Shown here in pieces: positions 36,461-44,619 of a stretch of 64,000 nucleotides of DNA. The notes under the pieces are model-generated. The model saw only the letters and a list, made by a program, of their open reading frames with translations, was not told where the DNA came from and searched no databases. The stretch covers positions 434,001-498,000 of the forward strand of contig JAXMEQ010000002.1 of the NCBI GenBank assembly GCA_046348225.1, in the 5' to 3' direction. Made by a program: the position numbers and the translations under genes. How positions within the stretch are numbered: position 1 is the stretch's first letter; each line of letters begins with the position of its first letter. Origin of the DNA: JAXMEQ01 sp046348225. Lineage in GTDB: Bacteria > Pseudomonadota > Gammaproteobacteria > Burkholderiales > Burkholderiaceae_C.

Positions 36461-37407
36461 ACCCGACCGACCGTTCCGACACACTGACCGTGCTTTATGA
36501 CGGCGAATGCCCGCTGTGCCGCCGCGAAATCGCCCACGTGAAAGGCCTGGCCGAGCGGCGCAGCGACAGTGCCCTGTGCTTCGTCGACATCAGCCCGCGC
36601 GCCGGTGCAGACGCCAGCCTGACGGCGGATCGCGCGGCGCTGCTGGCCCGCTTTCACGTCCAGCGCGCCGATGGCTCACGGCTGGATGGTGCTGCCGCGT
36701 TTGTGGCCATGTGGGAGCGGCTGCCCGGCTGGCGCTGGCTGGCCCGGCTGGCACGCCTGCCAGGCGCGCTGACGCTGCTGGAGTTCGCCTACCGCGGCTT
36801 CCTCAAGCTGCGCCCTGGCCTGCAAGCCGTCGCCCGCCGATGGGAACCGGCAGACGCCGCCAAGGCCCCGCCGGCTGGGCCCGGCCTCTCCCCCTGGCTG
36901 GAACGCGAGCTGCGTTCCGACCATGCGGGCGAGACGGGCGCGGTGTTCATTTACCGGGGCATCGCCGCCGTGGCGCGCTGGCGCAACAGTGCCGAGCTGT
37001 TGGGCTTTGCCGAACGGCATGGCGCCACCGAGTCCGAGCACCTGGCGCTGGTGGAGGCCTGGCTGCCTCCAGCGCGGCGCAGCCGCCTGCTGGGGCCCTG
37101 GCGCCTCGCGGGCTGGCTGACCGGGGCGTTGCCCGCGCTGGCCGGCCCACGGGCGGTGTACGCGACGATTGCCGCAGTCGAGACCTTTGTGGACCAGCAC
37201 TACCAGCAGCAGATCGACCACCTGCAGCGCCACGGCGGCCCGGAGGGCCTGCTGCCGCTGCTGCTGCGCTGTCAGGCCGACGAGCGTCACCACCGCGACG
37301 AAGCGGCAGGGCTGGCGGACGGCCCGGCGCCATGGGTGCTGCGCGTCTGGTGTGCGCTGGTGAGCGCGGGCTCCGCCGGGGCCGTGGTGCTGGCGCGCCG
37401 CCTCTAG
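36457..37407 (+). CDS. DCC-type thiol-disulfide domain fused to a COQ7-like di-iron domain
   Basis: 316 aa from TTG 36457, which overlaps the upstream stop as TTGA and has GAGGAG 5 nt before it. The N-terminal domain (about 8-120) has the DCC/DUF393 motif LYDGECPLCRREI with its two cysteines. The C-terminal domain (about 145-316) resembles demethoxyubiquinone hydroxylase COQ7/UbiH-type di-iron proteins: ELRSDHAGETGAVFIYRG, ESEH, AAVETFVDQHYQQQI and ADERHHRDEA supply Glu/His ligands. The fused product could hydroxylate a quinone precursor with thiol input, but that is inference. It is co-translated with the photolyase-like gene. Confidence 0.8.
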   Translation: MNPTDRSDTLTVLYDGECPLCRREIAHVKGLAERRSDSALCFVDISPRAGADASLTADRAALLARFHVQRADGSRLDGAAAFVAMWERLPGWRWLARLARLPGALTLLEFAYRGFLKLRPGLQAVARRWEPADAAKAPPAGPGLSPWLERELRSDHAGETGAVFIYRGIAAVARWRNSAELLGFAERHGATESEHLALVEAWLPPARRSRLLGPWRLAGWLTGALPALAGPRAVYATIAAVETFVDQHYQQQIDHLQRHGGPEGLLPLLLRCQADERHHRDEAAGLADGPAPWVLRVWCALVSAGSAGAVVLARRL

Positions 37408-37434
37408 GGGCACGCTGGCCACCGCCACTGCAAC

Positions 37435-38241
37435 TCAGTGCGGCGCAGGCAAGGCGAAGCTGTCCATCGCCAGCATGCTGTACATCACCTCGCGGCTCAG
37501 GTAGCCCGGCTTGACGCCGGGTTCGCCAAAGCCGCCGGCGCCCAGCGCAAAGAACAGCGGCAAGAAGTGGTCGTCCGACGGGTGGGCCCGCTCGGCGTGC
37601 GGCGCCTCGCGCCGGTAGTCCAGCAGCGCCTGCAGGCTGCCGGTGGTGATGGCACTTTCAATCCAGCGGCTGAACTCGAGCACATAGGGCGCGGGCTCGC
37701 GCTCGCCACCGAAGAACTCGGCCAGGTTGTGCGTCATGCTGCCGGAGCCAATCACCAGCACACCCTGCGCGCGCAGGCTTTGCAACGCCCGGCCCATCGC
37801 CAACACCTCGGCCGGGCCGTAGCGCGCCGGCAGCGCCACTTGCACCACAGGCACCGTCGCCTCGGGCAGCAGGTGCATCAGCGGCACCCAGGCCCCATGG
37901 TCCAGCGGGCGCTGGCTATCGGCCTGGGCGTCGATGCCGGCCCGCGCCAGCAGCGCGATCACCTGCTCGCCCAGCGCAGTGCTGCCCGGCGCGGGGTACT
38001 GCAGCTGGTACAGCGCGGGGGGGAAGCCGCCGAAGTCGTGCCAGGTGGCGGGCGCGGGGTTGGTCATCACGGCCGGGCTGCGCGCCATCCAGTGCGGCGA
38101 CATGATCACCACGCCGCGCAGGCCGTCGGCCTGCAGCGTGGCACCAAAGCGGGTGAGCGCCGGCCCGGTCTCGCCGGGCTCCACGGCGAACAGCGGGGCA
38201 CCATGCGAAACAAACAGGGCAGGAAGTGTGGCCAAGGTCAT
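37435..38241 (-). CDS. DODA-type extradiol ring-cleavage dioxygenase
   Basis: 268 aa from ATG 38241 (MTLATLPALFVSHGAP). Metal-binding histidines of the class III extradiol (LigB/DODA, YgiD-like) family are visible in VSHGAP, MSPHW and GSMTHN. These zinc- or iron-dependent enzymes open catechol-type rings; the substrate is unknown. It converges on the DCC-COQ7 gene. The frame extends upstream of the ATG without family similarity. Confidence 0.9.
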   Translation of the reverse strand: MTLATLPALFVSHGAPLFAVEPGETGPALTRFGATLQADGLRGVVIMSPHWMARSPAVMTNPAPATWHDFGGFPPALYQLQYPAPGSTALGEQVIALLARAGIDAQADSQRPLDHGAWVPLMHLLPEATVPVVQVALPARYGPAEVLAMGRALQSLRAQGVLVIGSGSMTHNLAEFFGGEREPAPYVLEFSRWIESAITTGSLQALLDYRREAPHAERAHPSDDHFLPLFFALGAGGFGEPGVKPGYLSREVMYSMLAMDSFALPAPH

Positions 38242-38323
38242 TCCCGGACTGTACGCGGCCGCGCGGCCCGGATAAACCACCCGCAGCGGGATGGACTGTC
38301 CCGCCAGCGGTGCCAATGCCGCG

Positions 38324-38980
38324 TCAGGCTTGTGCCGCAGCGATCTGGCGGATCGCCTGCTCGAACACCTCGACCGGCTGCCCGCCGGAGACCAGGTGAC
38401 GGTCGTTGAAGATGACCGCCGGCACCGAGTGGATGCCGGCATTCAGGTAGTACTGCTCCTGTTCGCGCACCTCGGCCGCAAACTCGTCGCTGGCCAGGAT
38501 CGCTCGGGCCCGTGCCGCGTCCAGCCCTGCCTGCACCGCCGCCGCGACCAGCACCTCGGCGGCGGCCGGGCTTTCGCCGCGGCCATGGTGGGCCTCGAGC
38601 AAGGCCTTCTTCAGTGCATGCTGCTTGCCTGCATCTTCCAGGCCAGCCCAGTGCAGCAGTCGGTGGGCATCAAATGTGTTCCAGATGCGGCCGCGGCCTT
38701 CGCGGCGGAAGGTGAAGCCCACAGCTTCCCCGCGCTGGCGGATGGTCTCGCGGATCTGCGCCTGTGGCGCCGGCGTGGAGCCGTACTTCTGGGTCAGGTG
38801 CTCGGCCACGTCCTGGCCCTCGGGCGCCATCTGCGGGTTGAGTTCGAACGGCTGGAAGTGCAGCTCGGCCTGCACCTCGCCCTTCACGCGGTCCAGCGCC
38901 TGCTCCAGCGCACTGAGGCCGATGGCGCACCAGGGGCACGACACGTCGGACACAAAATCGATTTTCAGGGTTTGGGGCAT
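38324..38980 (-). CDS. DsbA-family oxidoreductase (FrnE-like)
   Basis: 218 aa. The thioredoxin-fold active site CPWC lies in VSDVSCPWCAIG near the N-terminus. The helical insert and C-terminal VPAVIFNDRHLVSGGQP fit the cytoplasmic FrnE-type DsbA family; no signal peptide is present. Probable disulfide isomerase or oxidoreductase. It is 3 bp downstream of aroQ in the same operon. Confidence 0.92.
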   Translation of the reverse strand: MPQTLKIDFVSDVSCPWCAIGLSALEQALDRVKGEVQAELHFQPFELNPQMAPEGQDVAEHLTQKYGSTPAPQAQIRETIRQRGEAVGFTFRREGRGRIWNTFDAHRLLHWAGLEDAGKQHALKKALLEAHHGRGESPAAAEVLVAAAVQAGLDAARARAILASDEFAAEVREQEQYYLNAGIHSVPAVIFNDRHLVSGGQPVEVFEQAIRQIAAAQA

Positions 38981-38983
38981 GGC

Positions 38984-39427
38984 TCAGATCCCAGCCAGTG
39001 CGGCAATGGCCAGCGGGTAGCCCTGCACGCCAAAACCCGCCATCACCGCGCGGGCGACGGGCGAGATGTAGCTGTGGTGGCGAAACGCCTCCCGCGCATG
39101 CACGTTGCTGATGTGCAGCTCGATCAGCGTCACGCCTGCGCCCTTGATGGCGTCGTGCAGGGCGACGCTGGTGTGGGTGTAGGCCCCGGCGTTGAGGATG
39201 ACGCCGGCCACCTCGCCCGCCGCCTGGGCGCGCCCGGCCTCCTGCAGCCAGTCCACCAGCACGCCTTCGTGGTTGGTCTGGCGGAAGTCGAGCTTGAAGC
39301 CATGCGCCGCGCAGGCGGTGGCGCAGAGCTTTTCCACGTCGGCGAGCGTCTGCGCGCCATAGACGGAAGGTTCACGGGTGCCCAGCAGGTTCAGGTTGGG
39401 GCCATTCAGGACGACGGCGGTTTTCAT
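38984..39427 (-). CDS. aroQ: type II 3-dehydroquinate dehydratase
   Basis: 147 aa, dodecameric-type enzyme of the shikimate pathway, third step. Motifs: LNGPNLNLLGTREPSVYG (catalytic Tyr), RQTNHEG, ILNAGAYTHTSVAL, and HISNVHAREAFRHHSY. The start overlaps the stop of the upstream hydrolase-like gene by 4 bp. A second shikimate gene, aroC, lies 3.5 kb away but in another operon. Confidence 0.97.
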   Translation of the reverse strand: MKTAVVLNGPNLNLLGTREPSVYGAQTLADVEKLCATACAAHGFKLDFRQTNHEGVLVDWLQEAGRAQAAGEVAGVILNAGAYTHTSVALHDAIKGAGVTLIELHISNVHAREAFRHHSYISPVARAVMAGFGVQGYPLAIAALAGI

Positions 39428-40191
39428 AGGGATCTCAAAAAGTCATGCACGAGGTTAGCAAACTCCTGCGGCTGCTCCACCGCGCTCATGCGGCCGGTGG
39501 CCAGGGTGCGCAGTTCGGCGCCCGAGATGCTGCGGCACAGCGACTCGGCCGTGCGCACGGAAATCGCGTCGTCGTGCGCGCCGGCGATCACCAGGGTCGG
39601 GCAGGCAATCAGGGGGTTGCTGGTGCCATAGTCCACCTCCATCATGGCTTCGCAGCTGGCCGCATAGACCTGCGGGTCCATCGCCACCAGGCTCTGGCGC
39701 AGCGCCGAAGCCCGGGCCGCGCCGTCCGGGCTGGCCAGAAAAGCGGGGGTGAACCAGCGGTGCATGGCTTCGTCGGCCACCGCCGCCATGCCCTGCTCCT
39801 GCGCCTGCCGGATGCGGGCCATCAGCCGGGTGCGGATGGCGTCGTCAAAATAGCTGGCGGCGTTGGCCATCACAATGCTGCGGACCAGGTGCGGGTATCG
39901 CACCGCGAGCTGCTGCCCGGTCATGCCGCCCATCACCAGCCCGACGAAGGTCACCGGCGCGTGGCTGTGCTGTTCGATCAAACCGGCGGCGTCATCGGCA
40001 AAAATCTCCATCGAGTACGGCCCGGGCAGGCTTGCCGAACCGCCATGGCCCCGGTGGTCGTAGCGCAGGACGGTGTAGCGCTTGCTCAGGTAGCGCGCCA
40101 CGTCGTCCCACATGCCCAGACTGCAGCCCAGCGCATGGCTCAGCACCACCATGGGCCCCTGGCCCTCGATGACGAAATTCAGTTGCCCCAT
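39424..40191 (-). CDS. alpha/beta hydrolase-like protein with lost catalytic Ser and His
   Basis: 255 aa from ATG 40191 (MGQLNFVIEGQGP). It resembles PcaD-type alpha/beta hydrolases throughout (LSHALGCSLGMWDDVA, YDHRGHGGS). The nucleophile elbow normally G-x-S-x-G reads GLVMGG, with Val86 for Ser. The C-terminal Gly-His preceding MS..EQP reads TGRMSAVEQP, with Arg234 for His. Asp207/208 (AGAHDDA) remain. The frame is intact with no sign of decay, so a binding or scaffolding role is likely. First gene of an operon with aroQ and the DsbA-like gene. Confidence 0.8.
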   Translation of the reverse strand: MGQLNFVIEGQGPMVVLSHALGCSLGMWDDVARYLSKRYTVLRYDHRGHGGSASLPGPYSMEIFADDAAGLIEQHSHAPVTFVGLVMGGMTGQQLAVRYPHLVRSIVMANAASYFDDAIRTRLMARIRQAQEQGMAAVADEAMHRWFTPAFLASPDGAARASALRQSLVAMDPQVYAASCEAMMEVDYGTSNPLIACPTLVIAGAHDDAISVRTAESLCRSISGAELRTLATGRMSAVEQPQEFANLVHDFLRSL

Positions 40192-40310
40192 GAGTTCTTT
40201 TTCCTGCTTGTGTCGCCTCTGCGCACATTGTGACGCCTTGGGCAGAACCTTTGTCGTCGTTTGTGGCGCCGCCGCCGCAGGCCGCCTCGCACAATGAGCC
40301 GCCCTGCCCC

Positions 40311-41195
40311 ATGAAAACACGCCATTTCGTCCAGCTGATCGTGCTGTCCGCCCTCTGGGGCGCTTCATTCCCGCTGATCCGGATCGCCAGCCCTGCGTTC
40401 GGGCCGTTCGGCCTTGCAGGCCTTCGCTGCCTGCTGGCAGCGCTGGTGCTGGGCCTGCTGATGCGCACCATGCGCCATCGCTGGCCAGCGGCGGCGGCGT
40501 GGCCGCGGCTGGCGGTGCTGGCCCTGCTGACGGTGGTGGGGCCATTCGTGCTGTTCAACTGGGCGGGCCTGGTGATTCCGTCCGGTTACTCGGCCGTGCT
40601 CAATGCCACGGCACCGTTGTTTGGCGTACTGGGCGCCGCCGCTGTCGGCGAAGAACGCCTCAGTGCGCGCAGGTTGCTGGGTTGCGCCCTGGGCTTTGTG
40701 GGTGTGGCACTGCTGGTGCAGCTGGGGCCCGTCGCCGTGGACCAGCGCGTGGTGCTGGCGGCGCTGGCCTGCACGGCAGCCGCCGCCAGCTACGGCCTGG
40801 GCGCTATCCTCATGAAACGCGCCACCATGGCGCACCAGCCACTGCCGGCCTCGGCCGCGGTGCATGTGGCGGCAGCGCTTGTTCTGCTGCTGCCGCTGGG
40901 CGTTTCGGCGCCCGCCATGCGCCCCACGGCCGGCGCCTGGCTGGCAGTGGCCATGCTCGGCTGCGTCACCTCGGGCTTCATGTACTGGATCAGCATGCGG
41001 CTGATGCGCGAGATCTCGGCCAGCGCGGCCACCTCGTCAGCCTTCATGATCCCGCTGTTTGGCGTGACCTGGGGCGGGCTGTTCCTGGGCGAGCCGGTCA
41101 CGGCCGGCATGTTGCCGGGCTGCGCCCTGATCCTGCTGGCCACGGCGCTGATCACCGGGTTCAACCCGTTCCGGGCGGCACCGCCCGCGCCCTGA
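40311..41195 (+). CDS. EamA-family (DMT) transporter
   Basis: 294 aa, about ten hydrophobic helices in two EamA repeats (LSALWGASFPLIRIASPAFGPFGLAGLR, SGYSAVLNATAPLFGVLGAAAVGEE). It is a predicted inner-membrane metabolite exporter, unrelated in detail to the EamA protein at 21358-22251. The start is ATG 40311 at the first membrane segment. A six-codon frame (ATG 40293) ends in a TGA that overlaps this start. Divergent from the dead-hydrolase/aroQ operon. Confidence 0.88.
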   Translation: MKTRHFVQLIVLSALWGASFPLIRIASPAFGPFGLAGLRCLLAALVLGLLMRTMRHRWPAAAAWPRLAVLALLTVVGPFVLFNWAGLVIPSGYSAVLNATAPLFGVLGAAAVGEERLSARRLLGCALGFVGVALLVQLGPVAVDQRVVLAALACTAAAASYGLGAILMKRATMAHQPLPASAAVHVAAALVLLLPLGVSAPAMRPTAGAWLAVAMLGCVTSGFMYWISMRLMREISASAATSSAFMIPLFGVTWGGLFLGEPVTAGMLPGCALILLATALITGFNPFRAAPPAP

Positions 41196-41229
41196 CCGCG
41201 GCACAACGCAGCATCGGCACAACACCTTT

Positions 41230-41286
41230 GCTTCCAATTTGATAGCGCCTTACGTAGAATCCGCGCGGCCTACAGCCTGATTTGGC
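41230..41286 (+). repeat. 57-bp dispersed repeat, copy 8, upstream of J-domain gene
   Basis: Core GCTTCCAATTTGATAGC (41230-41246), then GCCTTACGTAG, CGCGCGGCCTACAGCC and TTTGGC at 41286. It is intergenic and ends 10 bp before the ATG of the J-domain gene, so the repeat forms its 5' untranslated region. Confidence 0.8.
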
Positions 41287-41295
41287 CCCCAACAC

Positions 41296-41709
41296 ATGCG
41301 CGCGCAAGTTCCCAGCTATTACGACATCCTGCAGGTGCCGCCGGACGCACCGGCCGGGGACATCCGCGCTGCCTACCGCCGCATGGCCCAGCGCTACCAC
41401 CCCGACAAGTCGCCCGACAACCGCTTTGCGCCGCGCGTGATGGCCAACGTCAACAAGGCCTACGAGGTGCTGTCCGACCCGGCGCAGCGCGAGGAACACG
41501 ACCGCTGGATCGAACGCAAGCTCAACGGCGCGCAGGCGCTGCATCCGCTGAGCCGCCCCACACCGCTGCCCGACCTGCCCGCGCGCAGCACGCGCTGGCC
41601 CTGGTACCTGCTGTTTACCACCATCAGCTTTGCGGTGGTGGCGATTGGCACCGTGGTCTACAAGACCGAGTTGTCGGGCAAGCCCGCCGCCGTGCGCCCG
41701 GTACGCTGA
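41296..41709 (+). CDS. J-domain (DnaJ-like) membrane protein
   Basis: 137 aa. An N-terminal J domain (YYDILQVPPDAPAGDIRAAYRRMAQRYHPDKS) has the HPD motif needed to stimulate DnaK. A C-terminal membrane segment (WYLLFTTISFAVVAIGTVVY, about 103-123) probably anchors it with the J domain in the cytoplasm. There are no zinc-finger or substrate domains, so it is a specialised co-chaperone. The preceding 57-bp repeat leaves no clear Shine-Dalgarno. Confidence 0.88.
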   Translation: MRAQVPSYYDILQVPPDAPAGDIRAAYRRMAQRYHPDKSPDNRFAPRVMANVNKAYEVLSDPAQREEHDRWIERKLNGAQALHPLSRPTPLPDLPARSTRWPWYLLFTTISFAVVAIGTVVYKTELSGKPAAVRPVR

Positions 41710-41718
41710 AGCAGTTGC

Positions 41719-42897
41719 TCAGGCCGGCAGCGGGTGCCGCTCGCAACGGCTGGCCCGCACCGCACACAGGGTGCCGAGCAGCGCCAGACCGGTGGCCACG
41801 CCGAACATGGCCTGGTAGCCGAGCCAGGACACCAGCGCGCCGCCAGCCAGCACGCCCAGCACCCCGCCCAGGCCGTAGCCGATCACGGTGAACAGGGCCT
41901 GCCCGCGCCCACGCAGCCGCCCCGGGAAGTGCTGCGTCAGCATGGCAATGCAGGCGGTGTGGTGGCTGGCGAAGGTCAGCGCGTGCAGGGCCTGCGCGAT
42001 GAACATCGCCGCCAGCCAGCCGCCCAGCCCGGCAGTCAGCGCCATGCGCAGCACGGCGGCCGCACCGCCCACCACCAGCCACTGCGTCATGCGCAGCCGC
42101 CCGATCAGCCGGCCCTGGGCAAAGAACCAGGCTATCTCCACCAGCACCGATACCGCCCAGAGCGTGCCGATCATGGCCTTGCTGTAGCCCAGCGCATCCA
42201 GGTACAGCGACAGAAAACCATAGATGGCGAAGTGCGCCATCACGTGGAAGAACAGCGACGCAAAAAACCAGCGCACCGCCGGCTCGCGCAGCACCGGGGC
42301 GATGGGCTCCTTCACGGCCTGCTCGTGGGCATGCTTCTCGCGCACGTCCGGCAGCCACCAGGTGCACAGCAGCACGCCGCCCAGCGTCACCGCCGTCCAG
42401 GCCGGAAAGTCCCGCATGCCATGGCCCTCAAACCAGGCTCCCGCCGCAAACACGGTGAGCATGAAACCGGCCGAGCCCCACAGCCGCACCCGCCCATAGC
42501 GGCCCCAGTCGCCGGCCACCAGGTGGGCCATGGCGGCTTCGGTCAGCGACATCATGGAGCTGGTGTGGGTGAACAGCACCAGCAGCACCAGGCCGATCCA
42601 CCAGGCGCCGCCGTCCCACCAGAGGCCGAGCGAGGCCAACAGCGCGATGGCGGCGCTCAGCCGCAGCAGCCGCACCCGCTCGCCGGTGTGGTCGCTCAAA
42701 GCGCCCCAGGCGTAGGGAGCGAACACGCGAGTGAAGCTCTGGACCGAGGTCAGCAGGCTGATCACCACGATCGGCAGGCCCAGCTCCTTCAGCCACAGCG
42801 GCAGGTAGGGGTTGAAGAACCCGATGTGCGCGAAATAAGTGGCCGACAGGGCGGCAAACGGCACCAGCTGGCGGCGCTGGGCCGCGGCGTTCGCCAC
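41719..42897 (-). CDS. MFS transporter, phenylpropionate/nucleoside-permease-like
   Basis: 392 aa, 12 predicted transmembrane helices. The opening FAALSATYFAHIGFFNPYLPLWLKELG and the HTSSMMSLTEAAMAHL region suit the MFS subgroup that includes HcaT (3-phenylpropionate) and LacY-like carriers. The substrate is unknown. Its ATG directly follows the aroC stop with no spacer, so it is co-transcribed with chorismate synthase. Confidence 0.88.
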   Translation of the reverse strand: MANAAAQRRQLVPFAALSATYFAHIGFFNPYLPLWLKELGLPIVVISLLTSVQSFTRVFAPYAWGALSDHTGERVRLLRLSAAIALLASLGLWWDGGAWWIGLVLLVLFTHTSSMMSLTEAAMAHLVAGDWGRYGRVRLWGSAGFMLTVFAAGAWFEGHGMRDFPAWTAVTLGGVLLCTWWLPDVREKHAHEQAVKEPIAPVLREPAVRWFFASLFFHVMAHFAIYGFLSLYLDALGYSKAMIGTLWAVSVLVEIAWFFAQGRLIGRLRMTQWLVVGGAAAVLRMALTAGLGGWLAAMFIAQALHALTFASHHTACIAMLTQHFPGRLRGRGQALFTVIGYGLGGVLGVLAGGALVSWLGYQAMFGVATGLALLGTLCAVRASRCERHPLPA

Positions 42898-43995
42898 TTA
42901 CAGAAACGAGGCCTGGATGGCCGGCAGCGGCGGGTTCACGTCCGCGTTCTGGGCCCGGTGGCGCAGCGCGTGCTCCATGACCACCAGCGCCAGCATGGCC
43001 TCGGCAATCGGCGTGGCGCGGATGCCCACACAGGGGTCGTGCCGGCCCTTGGTAATGACTTCGGTCGCCTCGCCCTGCATGTTGATGGTCTCGCGCGGGC
43101 TGATGATGGAGCTGGTGGGCTTGATGGCGATCGCCACGTCCAGGTCCTGCCCGGTGCTGATGCCGCCCAGCACGCCGCCCGCATTGTTGGTCTTGAAACC
43201 CTGCGGCGAGAGCGAGTCGCCATGGGTGGTGCCGCGCTGGGTGATGCTGGCAAAGCCGGCGCCGATTTCCACACCCTTGACGGCGTTGATGCCCATCATG
43301 GCGTAGGCAATGTCGGCATCGAGCTTGTCAAACAGCGGCTCGCCCAGGCCGGGCGGCACGTTGCTGGCGGTCACGCGCACGCGCGCGCCGCAGGAGTCCC
43401 CGGCCTTGCGCAGGCTGTCCATGTAGGCCTCGAGCTGGCTCACGTCGGCCACCGGTGCAAAGAACGGGTTGTGGGGCACATGCGCCCAGCTCTCGAACGG
43501 GATGCTGATCTCGCCAATCTGCGCCATGCAGCCGCGGAAGGTGGTGCCGTACTTGTCCTTCAGCCACTTCTTGGCCACGGCACCCGCCGCCACCATGGGC
43601 GCGGTCAGGCGCGCAGACGACCGGCCGCCACCGCGCGGGTCGCGCAGGCCGTATTTCTGGATGTAGGTGTAGTCGGCATGGCCAGGGCGGAAGGTCTGCG
43701 CGATCTCGCTGTAGTCCTTGCTGCGCTGGTCGGTGTTGCGGATCAGCAGGCAGATGGGCGTGCCGGTGGTCTTGCCCTCGTACACGCCCGAGAGGATTTC
43801 CACCTGGTCGGGTTCGTTACGCTGTGTCACGTGGCGGCTGGTACCGGGGCGGCGGCGGTCCAGGTCGCCCTGGATGTCGGCCTCGCTCAGCGCCATGCCG
43901 GGCGGACAGCCGTCGATCACGCAGCCAATGGCCGGGCCATGGGATTCACCAAAGTTGGTGACAGCGAAAAGGGTGCCAAAGGTGTTGCCGCTCAT
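42898..43995 (-). CDS. aroC: chorismate synthase
   Basis: 365 aa. Family signatures are MSGNTFGTLFAVTNFGESHG, RPGHADYTYIQKYG and the flavin-site GGRSSARLTAPMVAAGAVAKKWL. It makes chorismate from EPSP using reduced FMN, the last shared step of aromatic amino-acid synthesis. First gene of a two-gene unit with the MFS carrier; divergent from the cupin gene. Confidence 0.98.
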   Translation of the reverse strand: MSGNTFGTLFAVTNFGESHGPAIGCVIDGCPPGMALSEADIQGDLDRRRPGTSRHVTQRNEPDQVEILSGVYEGKTTGTPICLLIRNTDQRSKDYSEIAQTFRPGHADYTYIQKYGLRDPRGGGRSSARLTAPMVAAGAVAKKWLKDKYGTTFRGCMAQIGEISIPFESWAHVPHNPFFAPVADVSQLEAYMDSLRKAGDSCGARVRVTASNVPPGLGEPLFDKLDADIAYAMMGINAVKGVEIGAGFASITQRGTTHGDSLSPQGFKTNNAGGVLGGISTGQDLDVAIAIKPTSSIISPRETINMQGEATEVITKGRHDPCVGIRATPIAEAMLALVVMEHALRHRAQNADVNPPLPAIQASFL

Positions 43996-44109
43996 GGGGC
44001 GTGATTATCCCCGACCGGTCCACAACGGTGCGGATGGGTGCATGGCGACGGGAACGCTTCATGCTTGATGCTGCGGCGCAGCAATCACCCTTTGCTGAAG
44101 GAGAAACCC

Positions 44110-44532
44110 ATGCTGGACCGCACGCAAACCAAGTTCTCTCACGTCAAGCCCACGGACACGGCCTATGTGGCCGGGGGCTTGCGCGATTTCTTTCTCTACC
44201 GCGACCTGGGCGTGGCCGAGGCCACCAACGGCCAGGTCATCGCGCACCTTGTGAAGGCCAACATGGCACCGGAAACGGGCACCGGCTGGCACCGGCATGA
44301 GGCGGACTTCCAGATCGTGATCATGGTCAAGGGCTGGGCGAAGTTCATGTACGAAGACAAGGTAACGCTGGTGGAGGCCGGTGACGTGGTGCACCAGCGC
44401 CCGGGCATCCGCCACTACCTGTTCGACTATTCGCCCGACATGGAATACCTGGAAATCGTCTCGCCCGCCGATTTCAAGACGGTGGACGTCGAGCCGGTCT
44501 GCGACATTCCGACCCCAACCCCCTGGGGATAA
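44110..44532 (+). CDS. cupin domain protein
   Basis: 140 aa from ATG 44110, with AAGGAG 6 nt upstream. The cupin fold is shown by ETGTGWHRHEADFQIVIMVKGWAKF (motif 1 histidines) and AGDVVHQRPGIRHYLFDYS (motif 2). It probably binds one metal ion; reaction unknown. A repeat of the second family follows the stop directly. Confidence 0.88.
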   Translation: MLDRTQTKFSHVKPTDTAYVAGGLRDFFLYRDLGVAEATNGQVIAHLVKANMAPETGTGWHRHEADFQIVIMVKGWAKFMYEDKVTLVEAGDVVHQRPGIRHYLFDYSPDMEYLEIVSPADFKTVDVEPVCDIPTPTPWG

Positions 44533-44533
44533 G

Positions 44534-44611
44534 CCCACCCCCGAAGCACCTACGGCGCCTCCCCCTCAAGGGGGCGCCACCAGCGGCCCGGCAAAGCCGG
44601 TTCCGCGGTGG
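44534..44611 (+). repeat. second dispersed repeat family, copy c
   Basis: CCCCCGAAGC, CTACGGCGCC, a CCCCCTCAAGGGGG palindrome, GCGGCCCGGC and CCGCGGTGGC follow in order. They are similar in arrangement to 18883-18990 but diverged. It lies between the convergent stops of the cupin and GST genes, where its dyads may act as a transcription stop. Confidence 0.65.
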
Positions 44612-44619
44612 CACTGGCA

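Noticed and set aside
41734..44004. 756-codon open frame opposite the MFS carrier and aroC
   Set aside because: Covers two strongly supported genes on the other strand and shows no domain.
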